DNA from: Nocardioides daphniae
GTDB lineage: Bacteria > Actinomycetota > Actinomycetes > Propionibacteriales > Nocardioidaceae
Direction: 5' to 3'
Assembly (NCBI RefSeq): GCF_004777465.1
Contig: NZ_CP038462.1
Location: 992,001 to 1,056,000, forward strand
Length of the DNA stretch: 64,000 nt
In this document: in pieces, positions 1 to 7,996 of the stretch
Position numbering within the stretch: position 1 is the stretch's first letter
Layout of the letters: every line of letters begins with the position of its first letter
The notes under the pieces: model-generated
The model's input: the letters and a program-made list of their open reading frames with translations, nothing else
Told to the model about the DNA's origin: nothing
Database searches by the model: none
Program-made: the position numbers and the translations under genes

Positions 1-71
1 ACGCTGTAGACGCCGTAGGGGAGGTTGTCGAGCCCGAAGAGGGAGTCCTCGGGGACGCTGAGCGCGGTCAT
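1..71 (-). CDS. fahA: fumarylacetoacetase, N-terminal fragment
   Basis: Only the first 23 or so codons are present; the gene runs off the left edge. The start ATG is at 71-69, and the readable N-terminus includes LFGLDNLPYGVYS, the typical opening of fumarylacetoacetases. The family hydrolyses fumarylacetoacetate to fumarate and acetoacetate, the last step of tyrosine/homogentisate degradation. The ATG overlaps the TGA of the preceding gene (ATGA, 4 bp), and hmgA lies two genes upstream, so it is the distal gene of a coupled homogentisate operon. The identification rests on a short N-terminal match plus strong context. Confidence 0.85.
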   Translation of the reverse strand, partial: MTALSVPEDSLFGLDNLPYGVYS

Positions 72-949
72 TCGTCGTTTCCTTCGAAAGGGTTGAGGTC
101 GAGCGTGAGGAGGCCGAGGTCGGCCATCTCGTCGTGTGGCTCGACGATCGAGCAGGTGCCGAAGCTGCGGAAGGCTGCCCGGACCTCGCCGCCGCGGGCG
201 GCAGCCGCACGTACGCGGGTGGTCACCGCCTCAGGGTCGCGCTCGGCGAGCGCCTGGACGACCTCGTCGGTGCCGGCGCCGCGCTGGGCGGCGTCGACGG
301 CGGCGAGCAGGTTGAGGAAGCCGTGCTGCTCGAAGCCGGTGCTCGGGTCGGTGTTGCGCAGCGCGTGGTGCAGGCCGGCGGTGGCCTTGAACGGCACCCC
401 CGCCTCCACCAGCGTCGACACAGCCTCGCCGAGCTCGCGCTCGTCGGGGTAGAGGTCGGCACGGATGCCGCCGGTGCGCAGCTTGGCCAGGTAGGGCGTG
501 CCGGCCAGGGCCTTCACGATCGCCGGGCGACGGTCGTCGCGGGGGAGCTCGACGAAGACCTCGATGCCGTCGCGCCCAGCCAGGGCCTCGGCCAGGGCGG
601 GGACCACCGCGTCGGGCTCGACGCCCTCGGGCACCACGACCTCCAGGGCCGCGACCACGACACCGCCGATCGCGTCGGCCGTGGCCAGCACGGAGCTGAC
701 CTCGCCCGGCGAGGGCACCGTCACCGCGACCTCGAAGCGCTCGTCGGCGTCCACCAGGTCGGCCAGCTGCGGCAGGGCCGCGGCCGACACGATGAACGGA
801 CCGACCAGGCCCGCGTGCCCGCTCGCCAGGTGCTCGCGGTGGGCCGGCACGGCCGACTCCAGCGCGAGGTTGCCGGGAGGGAAGATCGCCGCGTCGTCGC
901 AGAAGCCGGTGAGCAGGCTGCGTACGTCAGGATCGGTGGACAGGGTCAC
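68..949 (-). CDS. conserved protein of unknown function between hmgA and fahA
   Basis: I do not recognise a characterised family for this 293-residue soluble protein. No signal peptide or membrane segment is visible. Notable stretches are DDAAIFPPGNLAL near residue 20, KLRTGG near 160, FKATAGLHHALR near 190, FEQHGFLNLLAA near 210 and a C-terminal FRSFGTCSIVEPHDEM. The charged and aromatic blocks alternate with hydrophobic ones and would suit an alpha/beta barrel enzyme (inference). The start is taken as GTG at 949, which overlaps the hmgA stop as GTGA; a longer reading from 979 would overlap hmgA by 34 bp. It also overlaps fahA by 4 bp, so it is tightly coupled to homogentisate breakdown. The pathway needs a maleylacetoacetate isomerase and no recognisable one is nearby, so an isomerase or accessory role is possible but unproven. 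Confidence 0.8.
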   Translation of the reverse strand: MTLSTDPDVRSLLTGFCDDAAIFPPGNLALESAVPAHREHLASGHAGLVGPFIVSAAALPQLADLVDADERFEVAVTVPSPGEVSSVLATADAIGGVVVAALEVVVPEGVEPDAVVPALAEALAGRDGIEVFVELPRDDRRPAIVKALAGTPYLAKLRTGGIRADLYPDERELGEAVSTLVEAGVPFKATAGLHHALRNTDPSTGFEQHGFLNLLAAVDAAQRGAGTDEVVQALAERDPEAVTTRVRAAAARGGEVRAAFRSFGTCSIVEPHDEMADLGLLTLDLNPFEGNDE

Positions 950-2154
950 TTGGTGCCGCCCGACTGGCCGCCGTTCCACGAGTACGTGTAGACGCCGTCG
1001 TCGGTCGCGCGACCGGCCTCACCGAGGTCGAGCGGACGGAACGTGTCGACCATGACGGCGAGCTCGTCGAAGAACTCGGCGCCGATCGAATGCTCGTACG
1101 CGCCCGGCTGCGGGCCGTGCGGGTGACCGCCCGGGTGCAGGCTGATCGAGCCCTGGCCGATGCCCGAGCCCTTGCGGGCCTCGTAGTCGCCACCCACGTA
1201 GAACATGACCTCGTCGGAGTCCACGTTGGAGTGGTAGTAGGGCACCGGGATCGCCAGCGGGTGGTAGTCGACCTTGCGTGGCACGAAGTTGCAGATCACG
1301 AAGTTGTGGCCCTCGAAGACCTGGTGCGCCGGCGGCGGCTGGTGGACCCGGCCGGTGATCGGCTCGTAGTCGGAGATGTTGAAGGCGTACGGGTAGAGGC
1401 AGCCGTCCCAGCCCACCACGTCGAAGGGGTGGTGCGGCAGCGTGTGCACCGACCCGGCGATGCCCGACGGGCCCGGGCCGCGATGCTTGATGAAGACGTC
1501 GACGTTTTCGCCCTTGACGACGCGCGGGGCCGACGGGCCGCGCAGGTCACGCTCGCAGTAGGGCGCGTGCTCGAGGAGCTGGCCGTACTTGGAGAGGAAC
1601 CGCTTCGGCGGGCCGATGTGGCTGTTGGCCTCGATCACGTAGATCCGGGTCGGGCCCTTCGGGACGACCCGGAAGGTGGTCGCGCGGGGCACGATCACGT
1701 AGTCGCCCTGGCCCGCCTCGATGTCGCCGAAGACGGTCTCGACGACCGCCTCGCCGTCCTCGAGGTAGAGGCACTCGTCACCGATCGCGTTGCGGTAGTA
1801 CGGGCTGGTCTCGGTGGCGAGCACGTAGGACAGGCGGACGTCGGCGTTGCCGAGCAGCAGCCGGCGACCGGTCACCGCGTCGACGCCCTCACCCGGCGCG
1901 GCGTCGGGGAAGAGCTGGTGGGTCGAGAGGTGGATCGGTCGCAGCGGGTGGTTCGGGACCAGCGACAGGTCGCCGATCTCCCACTCGCGCACCTCAGCCA
2001 CGGCCGAGGGGATGTAGGTGTGGTACAGCAGCGAGGAGTCGGAGGAGAACCCCTCCTCACCCATCAGCTCCTCGAAGTAGAGGGTGCCCTCGGGGGAGCG
2101 GTGCTGGGTGTGACGCTTCGGCGGAATGGTGCCCGCGGAGCGGTAGAAAGCCAT
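946..2154 (-). CDS. hmgA: homogentisate 1,2-dioxygenase
   Basis: A 402-residue cupin-fold non-haem iron dioxygenase that opens the ring of homogentisate to maleylacetoacetate in the cytoplasm. The N-terminus MAFYRSAGTIPPKRHTQHR is characteristic. The C-terminal metal-binding region is intact: the His in YYHSNVDSDE, the Glu a few residues later (SDEVMFY), and the His in LHPGGHPHGPQPG match the two-His-one-Glu iron site of the family. Length agrees with actinobacterial and proteobacterial homologues. ATG at 2154 is preceded by a purine-rich GAAAGAAGAG. It lies downstream of a DUF2783-like ORF and a LysR gene on the same strand, and its stop overlaps the start of the next gene. Confidence 0.96.
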   Translation of the reverse strand: MAFYRSAGTIPPKRHTQHRSPEGTLYFEELMGEEGFSSDSSLLYHTYIPSAVAEVREWEIGDLSLVPNHPLRPIHLSTHQLFPDAAPGEGVDAVTGRRLLLGNADVRLSYVLATETSPYYRNAIGDECLYLEDGEAVVETVFGDIEAGQGDYVIVPRATTFRVVPKGPTRIYVIEANSHIGPPKRFLSKYGQLLEHAPYCERDLRGPSAPRVVKGENVDVFIKHRGPGPSGIAGSVHTLPHHPFDVVGWDGCLYPYAFNISDYEPITGRVHQPPPAHQVFEGHNFVICNFVPRKVDYHPLAIPVPYYHSNVDSDEVMFYVGGDYEARKGSGIGQGSISLHPGGHPHGPQPGAYEHSIGAEFFDELAVMVDTFRPLDLGEAGRATDDGVYTYSWNGGQSGGTK

Positions 2155-2187
2155 CGAACTCTTCTTTCGTCGATTCTCTGGTGAGGG

Positions 2188-2505
2188 TCAGCGGATCGAC
2201 TGCGCCAGGGCCACGGCCTCGGCGAAGTCGGACTCTCCGGCGCTGTCGCCCAGCAGCAGCGCCAGTCGGGTCAGGAAGCCGTCGCGGTCGTCGGCGGCGA
2301 CGGCGTCCAGACCTTCGGAGAGGGCCAGCCAGATCGCCTCGCGGGCGGCCTCGGCCGGGTCCTGCTCCGGAGCCTGCTCGAACGCTGCCTCCTCAACCAC
2401 TGCACTCGACACCACTGCACTCGACACCACTGCACTCGACACCACTGCACTCGACACCACTGCACTCGACACCACTGCACTCGACACCACTGCACTCGAC
2501 ACCAC
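2188..2505 (-). CDS. DUF2783-like small protein with VVSSA repeat N-terminus
   Basis: Reading from a GTG inside the tandem repeat gives 105 residues. Seven VVSSA pentapeptides come first, then an acidic linker, then a helical C-terminal part (REAIWLALSEGLDAV, FLTRLALLLGD, FAEAVALAQSIR). The C-terminal 60 residues resemble small DUF2783 proteins, which share an RLxLLLxxxxGD...EAxxxA pattern; I hold that assignment loosely. Every repeat unit offers GTG GTG codons, so the true start cannot be fixed, and the minimal protein could begin at the last unit (VVEEAAF). It ends 33 bp before hmgA on the same strand and probably belongs to that operon. Function unknown. Confidence 0.5.
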   Translation of the reverse strand: MVSSAVVSSAVVSSAVVSSAVVSSAVVSSAVVSSAVVEEAAFEQAPEQDPAEAAREAIWLALSEGLDAVAADDRDGFLTRLALLLGDSAGESDFAEAVALAQSIR

Positions 2506-3436
2506 TGTGGCATCCGACTGGTCGTCGGTCGAGGGGCGACGGCGCGGCCGGTGGCCAGCGCGTCGACGGTCGTACGCAGCCCTCCCGCAGCGCCGCGGGC
2601 GAGCAGCAGGCCGTCGGGACGCACCACGAAGAGCTCGCCGGGCTGGGCGCCCCAGGCGGTGGCGACCTCGGTGGCGGGGTCGTCGAGCACGGCGACCTCG
2701 GCCGGGGTCATGCCGACCACGCCGCCGGCGGGCGCCAGCACGCGGCTGACGAACGAGCGCGCAGTCTCGTACGTCCGTGTCCGGTAGGCGACCCTCGGCG
2801 TGAAGCCCGCTCGGGCGCAGCAGTCGTGCGCGTGGCTGCCGCTCGGCGGGGCGTCGAGCAGCACCATCGGGTCCTTGCGCAGGTGCGACAGGTCGACCGG
2901 GCCGGCGTCCTCGGCCAGCCGGTGGGTGGCCGGGAGAACCACCCGCGGCCGCAGGTGGGCCAGGGTGCCGTGCGCCCAGGTCGCGGCCAGGTCGAGGTCG
3001 TACATGATGGCGAGGTCGAGGTCGCCCGACTCCAGCCGCGAGGTCAGCTGGTCCTGGGTCAGCTCGTGCACCTCGAGGCGGGCCTCGGGGTGGCGCTGCG
3101 TGAAGGCGGAGACCAGCTGCGGCAGCACGGTCGGCGCCAGCGAGGGGTAGCAGCCCAGGCTGACCAGACCCGAGACGCCGCGCTCGTCACCGCGGGCGTC
3201 GGCCTCCAGCTCGGAGCCTGGTGCAGCAGGTAGCGGGCGCGCGGCAGCACCAGCTCGCCGCTGGCGGTGAGGCTGACGCCCTTGGCCTTGCGGCGGTGCA
3301 GCAGCTGCGTCTGCAGGTGGCGCTCCAGCTCCGTGACCGAGGCCGACAGTGCGGAGGGGGAGATGTGCAGGCGCTCGGCGGCGCCGCTGATGGTGCCGGC
3401 CTCGGCGACGGCGACGAAGGCCGCCAGCTGGTTCAT
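2271..3436 (-). CDS. LysR-family transcriptional regulator (frameshifted; 3' end runs into repeat)
   Basis: The N-terminal winged helix-turn-helix starts at ATG 3436 (MNQLAAFVAVAEAGTISGAAERLHIS) and the effector-binding domain follows in another frame (LVSLGCYPSLAPTVLPQLV onwards). They join at about 3216-3221, where restoring one base gives HQAPELEADARGDERG across the break, so a single base appears missing. LysR proteins are DNA-binding regulators, commonly of adjacent catabolic genes; here hmgA and its neighbours lie downstream on the same strand. The normal end should come near 2510, but the frame stays open through the 15-bp repeat (WCRVQ seven times) and stops only at 2271, overlapping the small ORF. 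The repeat may have displaced the original stop. Confidence 0.75.
2401..2505. repeat. 15-bp tandem repeat, 7 perfect copies
   Basis: The unit TGCACTCGACACCAC (minus strand GTGGTGTCGAGTGCA) occurs seven times without a mismatch, with partial unit sequence on either side. The unit length is a multiple of three and contains no stop in any of the six frames. On the minus strand it reads VVSSA in the small-ORF frame and WCRVQ in the LysR frame. The perfect homogeneity indicates recent expansion, and copy number may vary between strains. Confidence 0.97.
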
Positions 3437-3677
3437 CGTGAATGCCGGGACACCCTCTGCTCTGGCCACGACCTGACCGTAGTCGGGCGGCGCCGGAGCG
3501 GCCAAGGTGGGCCGTATGGCCTACCCAGAATCGGGATTGGGTGGTGGGTGTCCACGTTGTCTCGATTTGGGGGATGTGGGGCCGGAGGACTGCTGGCACG
3601 GTCCTCCTGCGGCATGTGGTCCTCGGGAGGGGGGCCACCCCGACGCGTCCGAGTGCGTGTGCCGCGGGAAGGGATCC

Positions 3678-4094
3678 ATGTCCTTGACGAAGTTCGTCGC
3701 CGTCGCTGCGGCGTCGGTCGTGGTCACGCTGGGCGCTGGCCTCGGTTCCGCCGCCCAGGCCGACAGCAGCGGCTACCTCGCCCTCCAGAAGAGCGACGGC
3801 AGCTACTACCGCGCCGGCTCGGTCTCCTTCGACTCCGACTCGACCACGAGCCCGGAGCGCGAGGTCTTCTCCGTGACCGACAACGCGGCCGACGGCTACG
3901 GCATCCGGATGGAGTGGAAGACGGCAGCGAAGTCCAACTCCTGCACCAACAGCCACGGCTCGGGGCGCGCGATCCTCTGCTCCTACGACCTGCTGGAGAA
4001 CCGCGACATCCAGTACCGGATCTGCGCCGTCGACTACGTGAACGGCGCCTACCGGACGATCAAGTGCGGCGGTTGGTGGTCCGACCGGACCTGA
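3678..4094 (+). CDS. small secreted protein of unknown function
   Basis: 138 residues with a Sec signal peptide (MSLTKFVAVAAASVVVTLGAG, cleavage expected after AAQA near residue 29). The mature part is about 110 residues, rich in Ser, Asp and Tyr, with three Cys that could form disulfides, and ends in a Trp-rich GGWWSDRT. No domain is recognised. ATG at 3678 is preceded by GGGAAGGGA. A strong hairpin follows the stop. It stands alone between a leftward regulator and a leftward CoA-transferase. Confidence 0.8.
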   Translation: MSLTKFVAVAAASVVVTLGAGLGSAAQADSSGYLALQKSDGSYYRAGSVSFDSDSTTSPEREVFSVTDNAADGYGIRMEWKTAAKSNSCTNSHGSGRAILCSYDLLENRDIQYRICAVDYVNGAYRTIKCGGWWSDRT

Positions 4095-4111
4095 TCAGGC
4101 CCGCTCGTGGC

Positions 4112-4142
4112 GACGCCCCTCCCCGAACCGGGGAGGGGCGTC
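4112..4142. terminator. bidirectional hairpin terminator
   Basis: A perfect 13-bp stem (GACGCCCCTCCCC with its complement) around a GAACC loop lies between two convergent genes, the secreted protein (+) and the CoA-transferase (-). No clear U-tract, as is usual in high-GC genomes. Confidence 0.8.
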
Positions 4143-4147
4143 GTGCG

Positions 4148-5407
4148 TCAGCGCCCGGTGGCCTCCGCGACCGCCTCGGGCGACCAGCCCAGCAGCTCGC
4201 CCAGGACGTACGCGTTGTGCTCGCCGAGGTCGGGCCCGACGTGGTGCACTGGCACCGAGCGCTCGCCGAGCACCGGCACGACGCCGGGGAAGGCGACCGG
4301 ACGTACGTCGTCGGCTCCGTCGACCTGCACGGGCAACGTCTGCACCATGTCGCGGGCCAGGAACTGCTCGTCGACCATGATGTCGGCGGCCGTCATGATC
4401 GGGCCCGCCGGGACGCCGGCGGCGTCGAGCACGGCGAGCGCCTCGTCCCGCGTACGGGCCGAGGTCCAGGCGCCGATCGCGTCGTCCAGCTCGTCGCGGC
4501 GGTCCCAGCGACCCTTGTTGTTGACCAGGCCGGGGTCGTCGGCGAGGTCGTCGCGACCGATGGCGCGCATGAACCGCGGGAAGAGGTTGTCGGCGTTGCC
4601 CGAGATGACCACGTCGCCGTCGGCGCAGGGGTAGGCGTTGGACGGCGCGATGCCCTCCATCCGTCCGCCGGTGCGTACGCGGGTCACGCCGTAGGCGGAG
4701 ACGTCGGGCACGAGCGACTCCATCATGGAGAAGATCGCCTCGTGCAGGGCGACGTCGACGTGCTGCTGGGTGGGGGAGGGGCCGGTGCTGCCGGCGCTGC
4801 GGGCCCGCTCGCGCTGGTGCAGCTGCATGACGATGCCGAACGCGGCGTAGAGCCCGGCGATCGAGTCGCCGATCGAGACCCCGACCCGCGACGGCGGGCG
4901 GTCGGCCTCGCCGACCAGCTCGCGCAGACCGCCGTACGCCTCCGCGACGGCCGCGAAGCCGGGCCGCTCCGACAGCGGTCCGGTCTGGCCGAAGGCGGAG
5001 ATCCGGGCGACCACCAGCTCGGGGTTGAGCGCGGCCAGGGTGGCGGCGTCGAGGCCCCACCTGTCCAGGGTGCCGGGGCGGAAGTTCTCGACCAGCACGT
5101 CGCAGGTGGCGATCAGCTCCTTCGCCGCGCGCAGGCCGGCCTCCGAGCGCAGGTCCAGCTCGACGGAGAGCTTGTTGCGGTTGAGGGTGCGGTAGAGCAT
5201 CGACGTCTCGCCGGCGAAGAGCCGCCAGTTGCGCAGCTCGTCACCGGTGCGCGGCCGCTCCACCTTGATCACCTCCGCCCCGAAGTCGGCGAGCATCCGC
5301 GTGGCGGTGGGGGCGGCGATGAAGTTGCCGAGCTCGAGCACCCGGATCCCGCTCAGCGGGAGGGCTGTGGGAGGCGGTCCGACGGGCTGGGGGGAGGCGT
5401 CGCTCAT
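4148..5407 (-). CDS. CaiB/BaiF family (family III) CoA-transferase
   Basis: 419 residues. Family III transferases move CoA between carboxylic acids through an aspartyl-CoA intermediate. The N-terminal block LSGIRVLELGNFIAAPTATRMLADFGAEVIKVERP is diagnostic, as are DLRSEAG, LVENFRPGTLDRWGL and QTGPLSERPGF. The candidate catalytic Asp is in the QHVDVALHEA region. The start is ATG at 5407, placed just before the conserved opening; the reading frame continues open far upstream but overlaps prfB antisense there. Its substrate is not evident, and neighbours on both sides are unrelated secreted proteins. Confidence 0.92.
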   Translation of the reverse strand: MSDASPQPVGPPPTALPLSGIRVLELGNFIAAPTATRMLADFGAEVIKVERPRTGDELRNWRLFAGETSMLYRTLNRNKLSVELDLRSEAGLRAAKELIATCDVLVENFRPGTLDRWGLDAATLAALNPELVVARISAFGQTGPLSERPGFAAVAEAYGGLRELVGEADRPPSRVGVSIGDSIAGLYAAFGIVMQLHQRERARSAGSTGPSPTQQHVDVALHEAIFSMMESLVPDVSAYGVTRVRTGGRMEGIAPSNAYPCADGDVVISGNADNLFPRFMRAIGRDDLADDPGLVNNKGRWDRRDELDDAIGAWTSARTRDEALAVLDAAGVPAGPIMTAADIMVDEQFLARDMVQTLPVQVDGADDVRPVAFPGVVPVLGERSVPVHHVGPDLGEHNAYVLGELLGWSPEAVAEATGR

Positions 5408-5500
5408 GGGGGCGGACTCTAGTTGCGCGGGTCGCGTTCGTGCAGGGGAGTGCGTAGGGTCGAGCACTTGTCGCACCCCCCAACGTCTCGGAGACCACTC

Positions 5501-5962
5501 GTGAACCGACTCGCTGCCCTGCTCGTCGCCCTCGCCACCACGCTGGCGCTGGTGCTCGTCGCGAACCCCGCCCCGGCCCAGGCGGCCACCGCGGCGCAGC
5601 GGTACGGCGCCGCGGCCGAGAAGGCCACCAACGTCGCGCGCGCCAAGCACGACCGGGTGAAGCTGAAGGGCAACCCGTGCCTGCGCAAGTACGCGCGCAT
5701 CCAGGCCACGAAGATGGCTCGCAAGAAGGACATCTGGCACCAGGACCTCAACGTGGTGCTGAAGAAGTGCAACATGTCGTGGGTCGGCGAGAACGTCGCC
5801 GTGGGCTACCCGAGTGGCAAGGCCGTGGTCAACCAGGGCTGGATGAAGTCGAAGGGGCACCGTCAGAACATCCTGCGCAAGCAGTTCCGCCTCGGCGTCG
5901 TGGTGGCCCGCAAGGGTGACGACGGGCGCTGGTACGCAGCCCAGGTCTTCGGCCGCCGCTGA
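5501..5962 (+). CDS. secreted CAP (SCP/PR1)-domain protein
   Basis: 153 residues with a signal peptide (VNRLAALLVALATTLALVLVA, cleavage after AQA near residue 29). CAP signatures are present: an H-containing WHQDLN, VGENVAVGYPSG, the GWMKSKGHRQNIL helix and a C-terminal WYAAQVFG. The family is extracellular, with roles in lipid or peptide binding. This copy keeps the two CAP histidines. GTG at 5501 puts the signal peptide at the N-terminus, and an upstream in-frame reading is not signal-like. It is a single gene ahead of prfB. Confidence 0.88.
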   Translation: MNRLAALLVALATTLALVLVANPAPAQAATAAQRYGAAAEKATNVARAKHDRVKLKGNPCLRKYARIQATKMARKKDIWHQDLNVVLKKCNMSWVGENVAVGYPSGKAVVNQGWMKSKGHRQNILRKQFRLGVVVARKGDDGRWYAAQVFGRR

Positions 5963-6016
5963 CCGGCTCGGCGGCTGGTTCGACCAGCCGACCGTGCGGG
6001 CCGTAGGCTGGCCAGC

Positions 6017-7135
6017 GTGGCTGGCACCGACTTCGACGTAGAGATCAAGCAACTCCAGGCGACGATGAAGACCATCGGCCAGGTCCTCGACCTGGACGCG
6101 ATGCGCATCGAGATCGCCGAGCTGGAGGACCAGGTCGGCTCGCCGGACCTCTGGGACAACCAGGAGAACGCGCAGCGCATCACCGGCCGCCTCTCCCAGC
6201 TGAACGGTGAGCTCGAGCGCTTCACCAGCCTCGACGACCGCATCGAGGACCTCGGCGTCCTCGTCGAGCTCGCGCAGGAGGAGGGCGACGCCGACTCGTT
6301 GGCCGACGCCCAGATCGAGCTCGACCGGATCAAGAAGTCGGTCGAGTCGCTCGAGATCCGCACCCTGCTCAACGGCGAGTACGACGCCCGCGAGGCCCTG
6401 GTCAGCATCCGCTCCGGCGCCGGTGGCGTCGACGCCGCCGACTTCGCCCAGACGCTGCAGCGCATGTACGTCCGTTGGGCCGAGCAGCACGGCTACCCGG
6501 TCGAGGTCTACGAGACCTCGTACGCGGAGGAGGCCGGCATCAAGTCGACGACCTTCGCGATCAAGGCGCCCTACGCCTACGGCACGCTCTCGGTCGAGGC
6601 CGGCACCCACCGCCTGGTGCGGATCAGCCCCTTCGACAACCAGGGGCGTCGCCAGACCTCCTTCGCGGCCGTCGAGGTCGTGCCGGTGCTGGAGCAGACC
6701 GACGACATCGACATCCCCGACGAGGAGATCCGCGTCGACGTCTACCGCTCGGGTGGTCCCGGTGGTCAGTCGGTCAACACCACCGACTCCGCGGTGCGCC
6801 TCACCCACATCCCGACCGGCACGGTCGTGAGCTGCCAGAACGAGAAGTCGCAGCTGCAGAACAAGGCCTCCGCCATGGTCGTCCTCAAGGCCAAGCTCCT
6901 GGCGCTGAAGAAGGCCGAGGAGAAGGCGCACCTCGACGAGATGCGCGGCGACGTGCAGGCGTCGTGGGGCGACCAGATGCGCAACTACGTGCTGAACCCC
7001 TACCAGATCGTCAAGGACCTGCGCACGGGCCACGAGGCGGGCAACCCGCAGGCCGTCTTCGACGGTGACCTCGACCCGTTCCTGGAGGCCGGCATCCGCT
7101 GGCGCCGCGGCGCCGAGAAGGCCGAGGCCAACTGA
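6017..7135 (+). CDS. prfB: peptide chain release factor 2
   Basis: 372 residues; the cytoplasmic factor reads UGA and UAA stop codons and triggers peptidyl-tRNA hydrolysis. The stop-codon-reading SPF tripeptide is in [12 protein letters not shown] near residue 200, and the catalytic GGQ is in [14 protein letters not shown] near residue 250. The open frame is continuous from GTG 6017, so there is no programmed +1 frameshift as in E. coli. It is followed by ftsE-ftsX, an M23 hydrolase and smpB, a conserved actinobacterial order. Confidence 0.97.
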   Translation: MAGTDFDVEIKQLQATMKTIGQVLDLDAMRIEIAELEDQVGSPDLWDNQENAQRITGRLSQLNGELERFTSLDDRIEDLGVLVELAQEEGDADSLADAQIELDRIKKSVESLEIRTLLNGEYDAREALVSIRSGAGGVDAADFAQTLQRMYVRWAEQHGYPVEVYETSYAEEAGIKSTTFAIKAPYAYGTLSVEAGTHRLVRISPFDNQGRRQTSFAAVEVVPVLEQTDDIDIPDEEIRVDVYRSGGPGGQSVNTTDSAVRLTHIPTGTVVSCQNEKSQLQNKASAMVVLKAKLLALKKAEEKAHLDEMRGDVQASWGDQMRNYVLNPYQIVKDLRTGHEAGNPQAVFDGDLDPFLEAGIRWRRGAEKAEAN

Positions 7136-7140
7136 TCCAC

Positions 7141-7180
7141 CCCGGGCTCGCCGTCCCGGGCTCGCCGTCCCGGGCTCGCC
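7141..7180. repeat. 14-bp short tandem repeat, 2.9 copies
   Basis: CCCGGGCTCGCCGT is repeated twice in full and once in part in the prfB-ftsE intergenic gap. Each unit is self-complementary in part (CCCGGG), so the stretch can fold, but it is not a clean terminator. Confidence 0.85.
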
Positions 7181-7234
7181 ACCCCCGGCGAGCGTCCCCG
7201 GGAGGCGCCCATGGCTCGGCTAGTGTCGATCCAC

Positions 7235-7924
7235 GTGATTCGCTTCGAGAAGGTCACCAAGTCCTACCCCGGCCACCCCCAGCCCGCCCTCGACCAGGTC
7301 TCGGTCGAGATCGAGAAGGGTGAGTTCGTCTTCCTGGTCGGGTCGTCGGGCTCGGGCAAGTCGACGTTCCTGCGCCTGGTGCTGCGGGAGTACCGACCCA
7401 CCTCCGGGCGCGTCTACGTCGCCGGCAAGGAGATCAACCGCCTGGCCAACTGGAAGGTCCCCAAGCTGCGCCGCGACATCGGCGCCGTCTTCCAGGACTT
7501 CCGCCTACTGCCCAACAAGACGGTCAGCGAGAACGTCGCCTTCGCGATGCAGGTGACCGGCCGCTCGCGCCAGGACATCAACAAGCTGGTCCCCGAGACC
7601 CTGGAGCTCGTGGGCCTGGAGGGCAAGGCCGACCGGATGCCTGACGAGCTCTCCGGCGGTGAGCAGCAGCGTGTCGCCGTGGCCCGGGCCTTCGTCAACC
7701 GGCCGATGATCCTGATCGCCGACGAGCCCACCGGCAACCTCGACCCGACCACCTCGGTCGGGATCATGAAGCTCCTCGACCGGATCAACCGCACCGGCAC
7801 CACGGTGGTGATGGCCACCCACGACGCGGGCATCGTCGACCAGATGCGCAAGCGCGTCATCGAGCTGGAGCACGGACGTACGGTCCGCGACCAGGCCCAG
7901 GGCGTCTACGGCACCCAGGGCTGA
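7235..7924 (+). CDS. ftsE: cell-division ABC ATPase FtsE
   Basis: 229 residues. FtsE powers the FtsEX complex, which couples cytosolic ATP hydrolysis to activation of periplasmic/cell-wall hydrolases at the septum. Walker [10 protein letters not shown] lies near residue 37, the Q-loop VFQDFRLL near 83, signature LSGGEQQR near 140, Walker B ILIADEP near 160 and the switch His in MATHD near 193. The start is GTG 7235 ([13 protein letters not shown]), matching the length of mycobacterial FtsE; an in-frame ATG 24 bp upstream is less likely. ftsX follows after 72 bp. Confidence 0.96.
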   Translation: MIRFEKVTKSYPGHPQPALDQVSVEIEKGEFVFLVGSSGSGKSTFLRLVLREYRPTSGRVYVAGKEINRLANWKVPKLRRDIGAVFQDFRLLPNKTVSENVAFAMQVTGRSRQDINKLVPETLELVGLEGKADRMPDELSGGEQQRVAVARAFVNRPMILIADEPTGNLDPTTSVGIMKLLDRINRTGTTVVMATHDAGIVDQMRKRVIELEHGRTVRDQAQGVYGTQG

Positions 7925-7996
7925 CCAGCCACACCACCCGACCGCCCCACCTGACTTGCTCGCCCACCCGTGTGGGCACACGAGAGGCCCCCATCC

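Noticed and set aside
2401..2505. CRISPR array
   Set aside because: Units are contiguous with no spacers and there are no cas genes.
3216..3221. Programmed ribosomal frameshifting as the cause of the breaks
   Set aside because: No shared slippery heptamer or downstream structure, and the shift type differs from gene to gene.
6017..6120. Programmed frameshift in prfB
   Set aside because: The frame is continuous from the start with no in-frame TGA.
5408..7033. Upstream extension of the CoA-transferase frame through prfB antisense
   Set aside because: Family homology begins at ATG 5407 and prfB on the other strand is certain.
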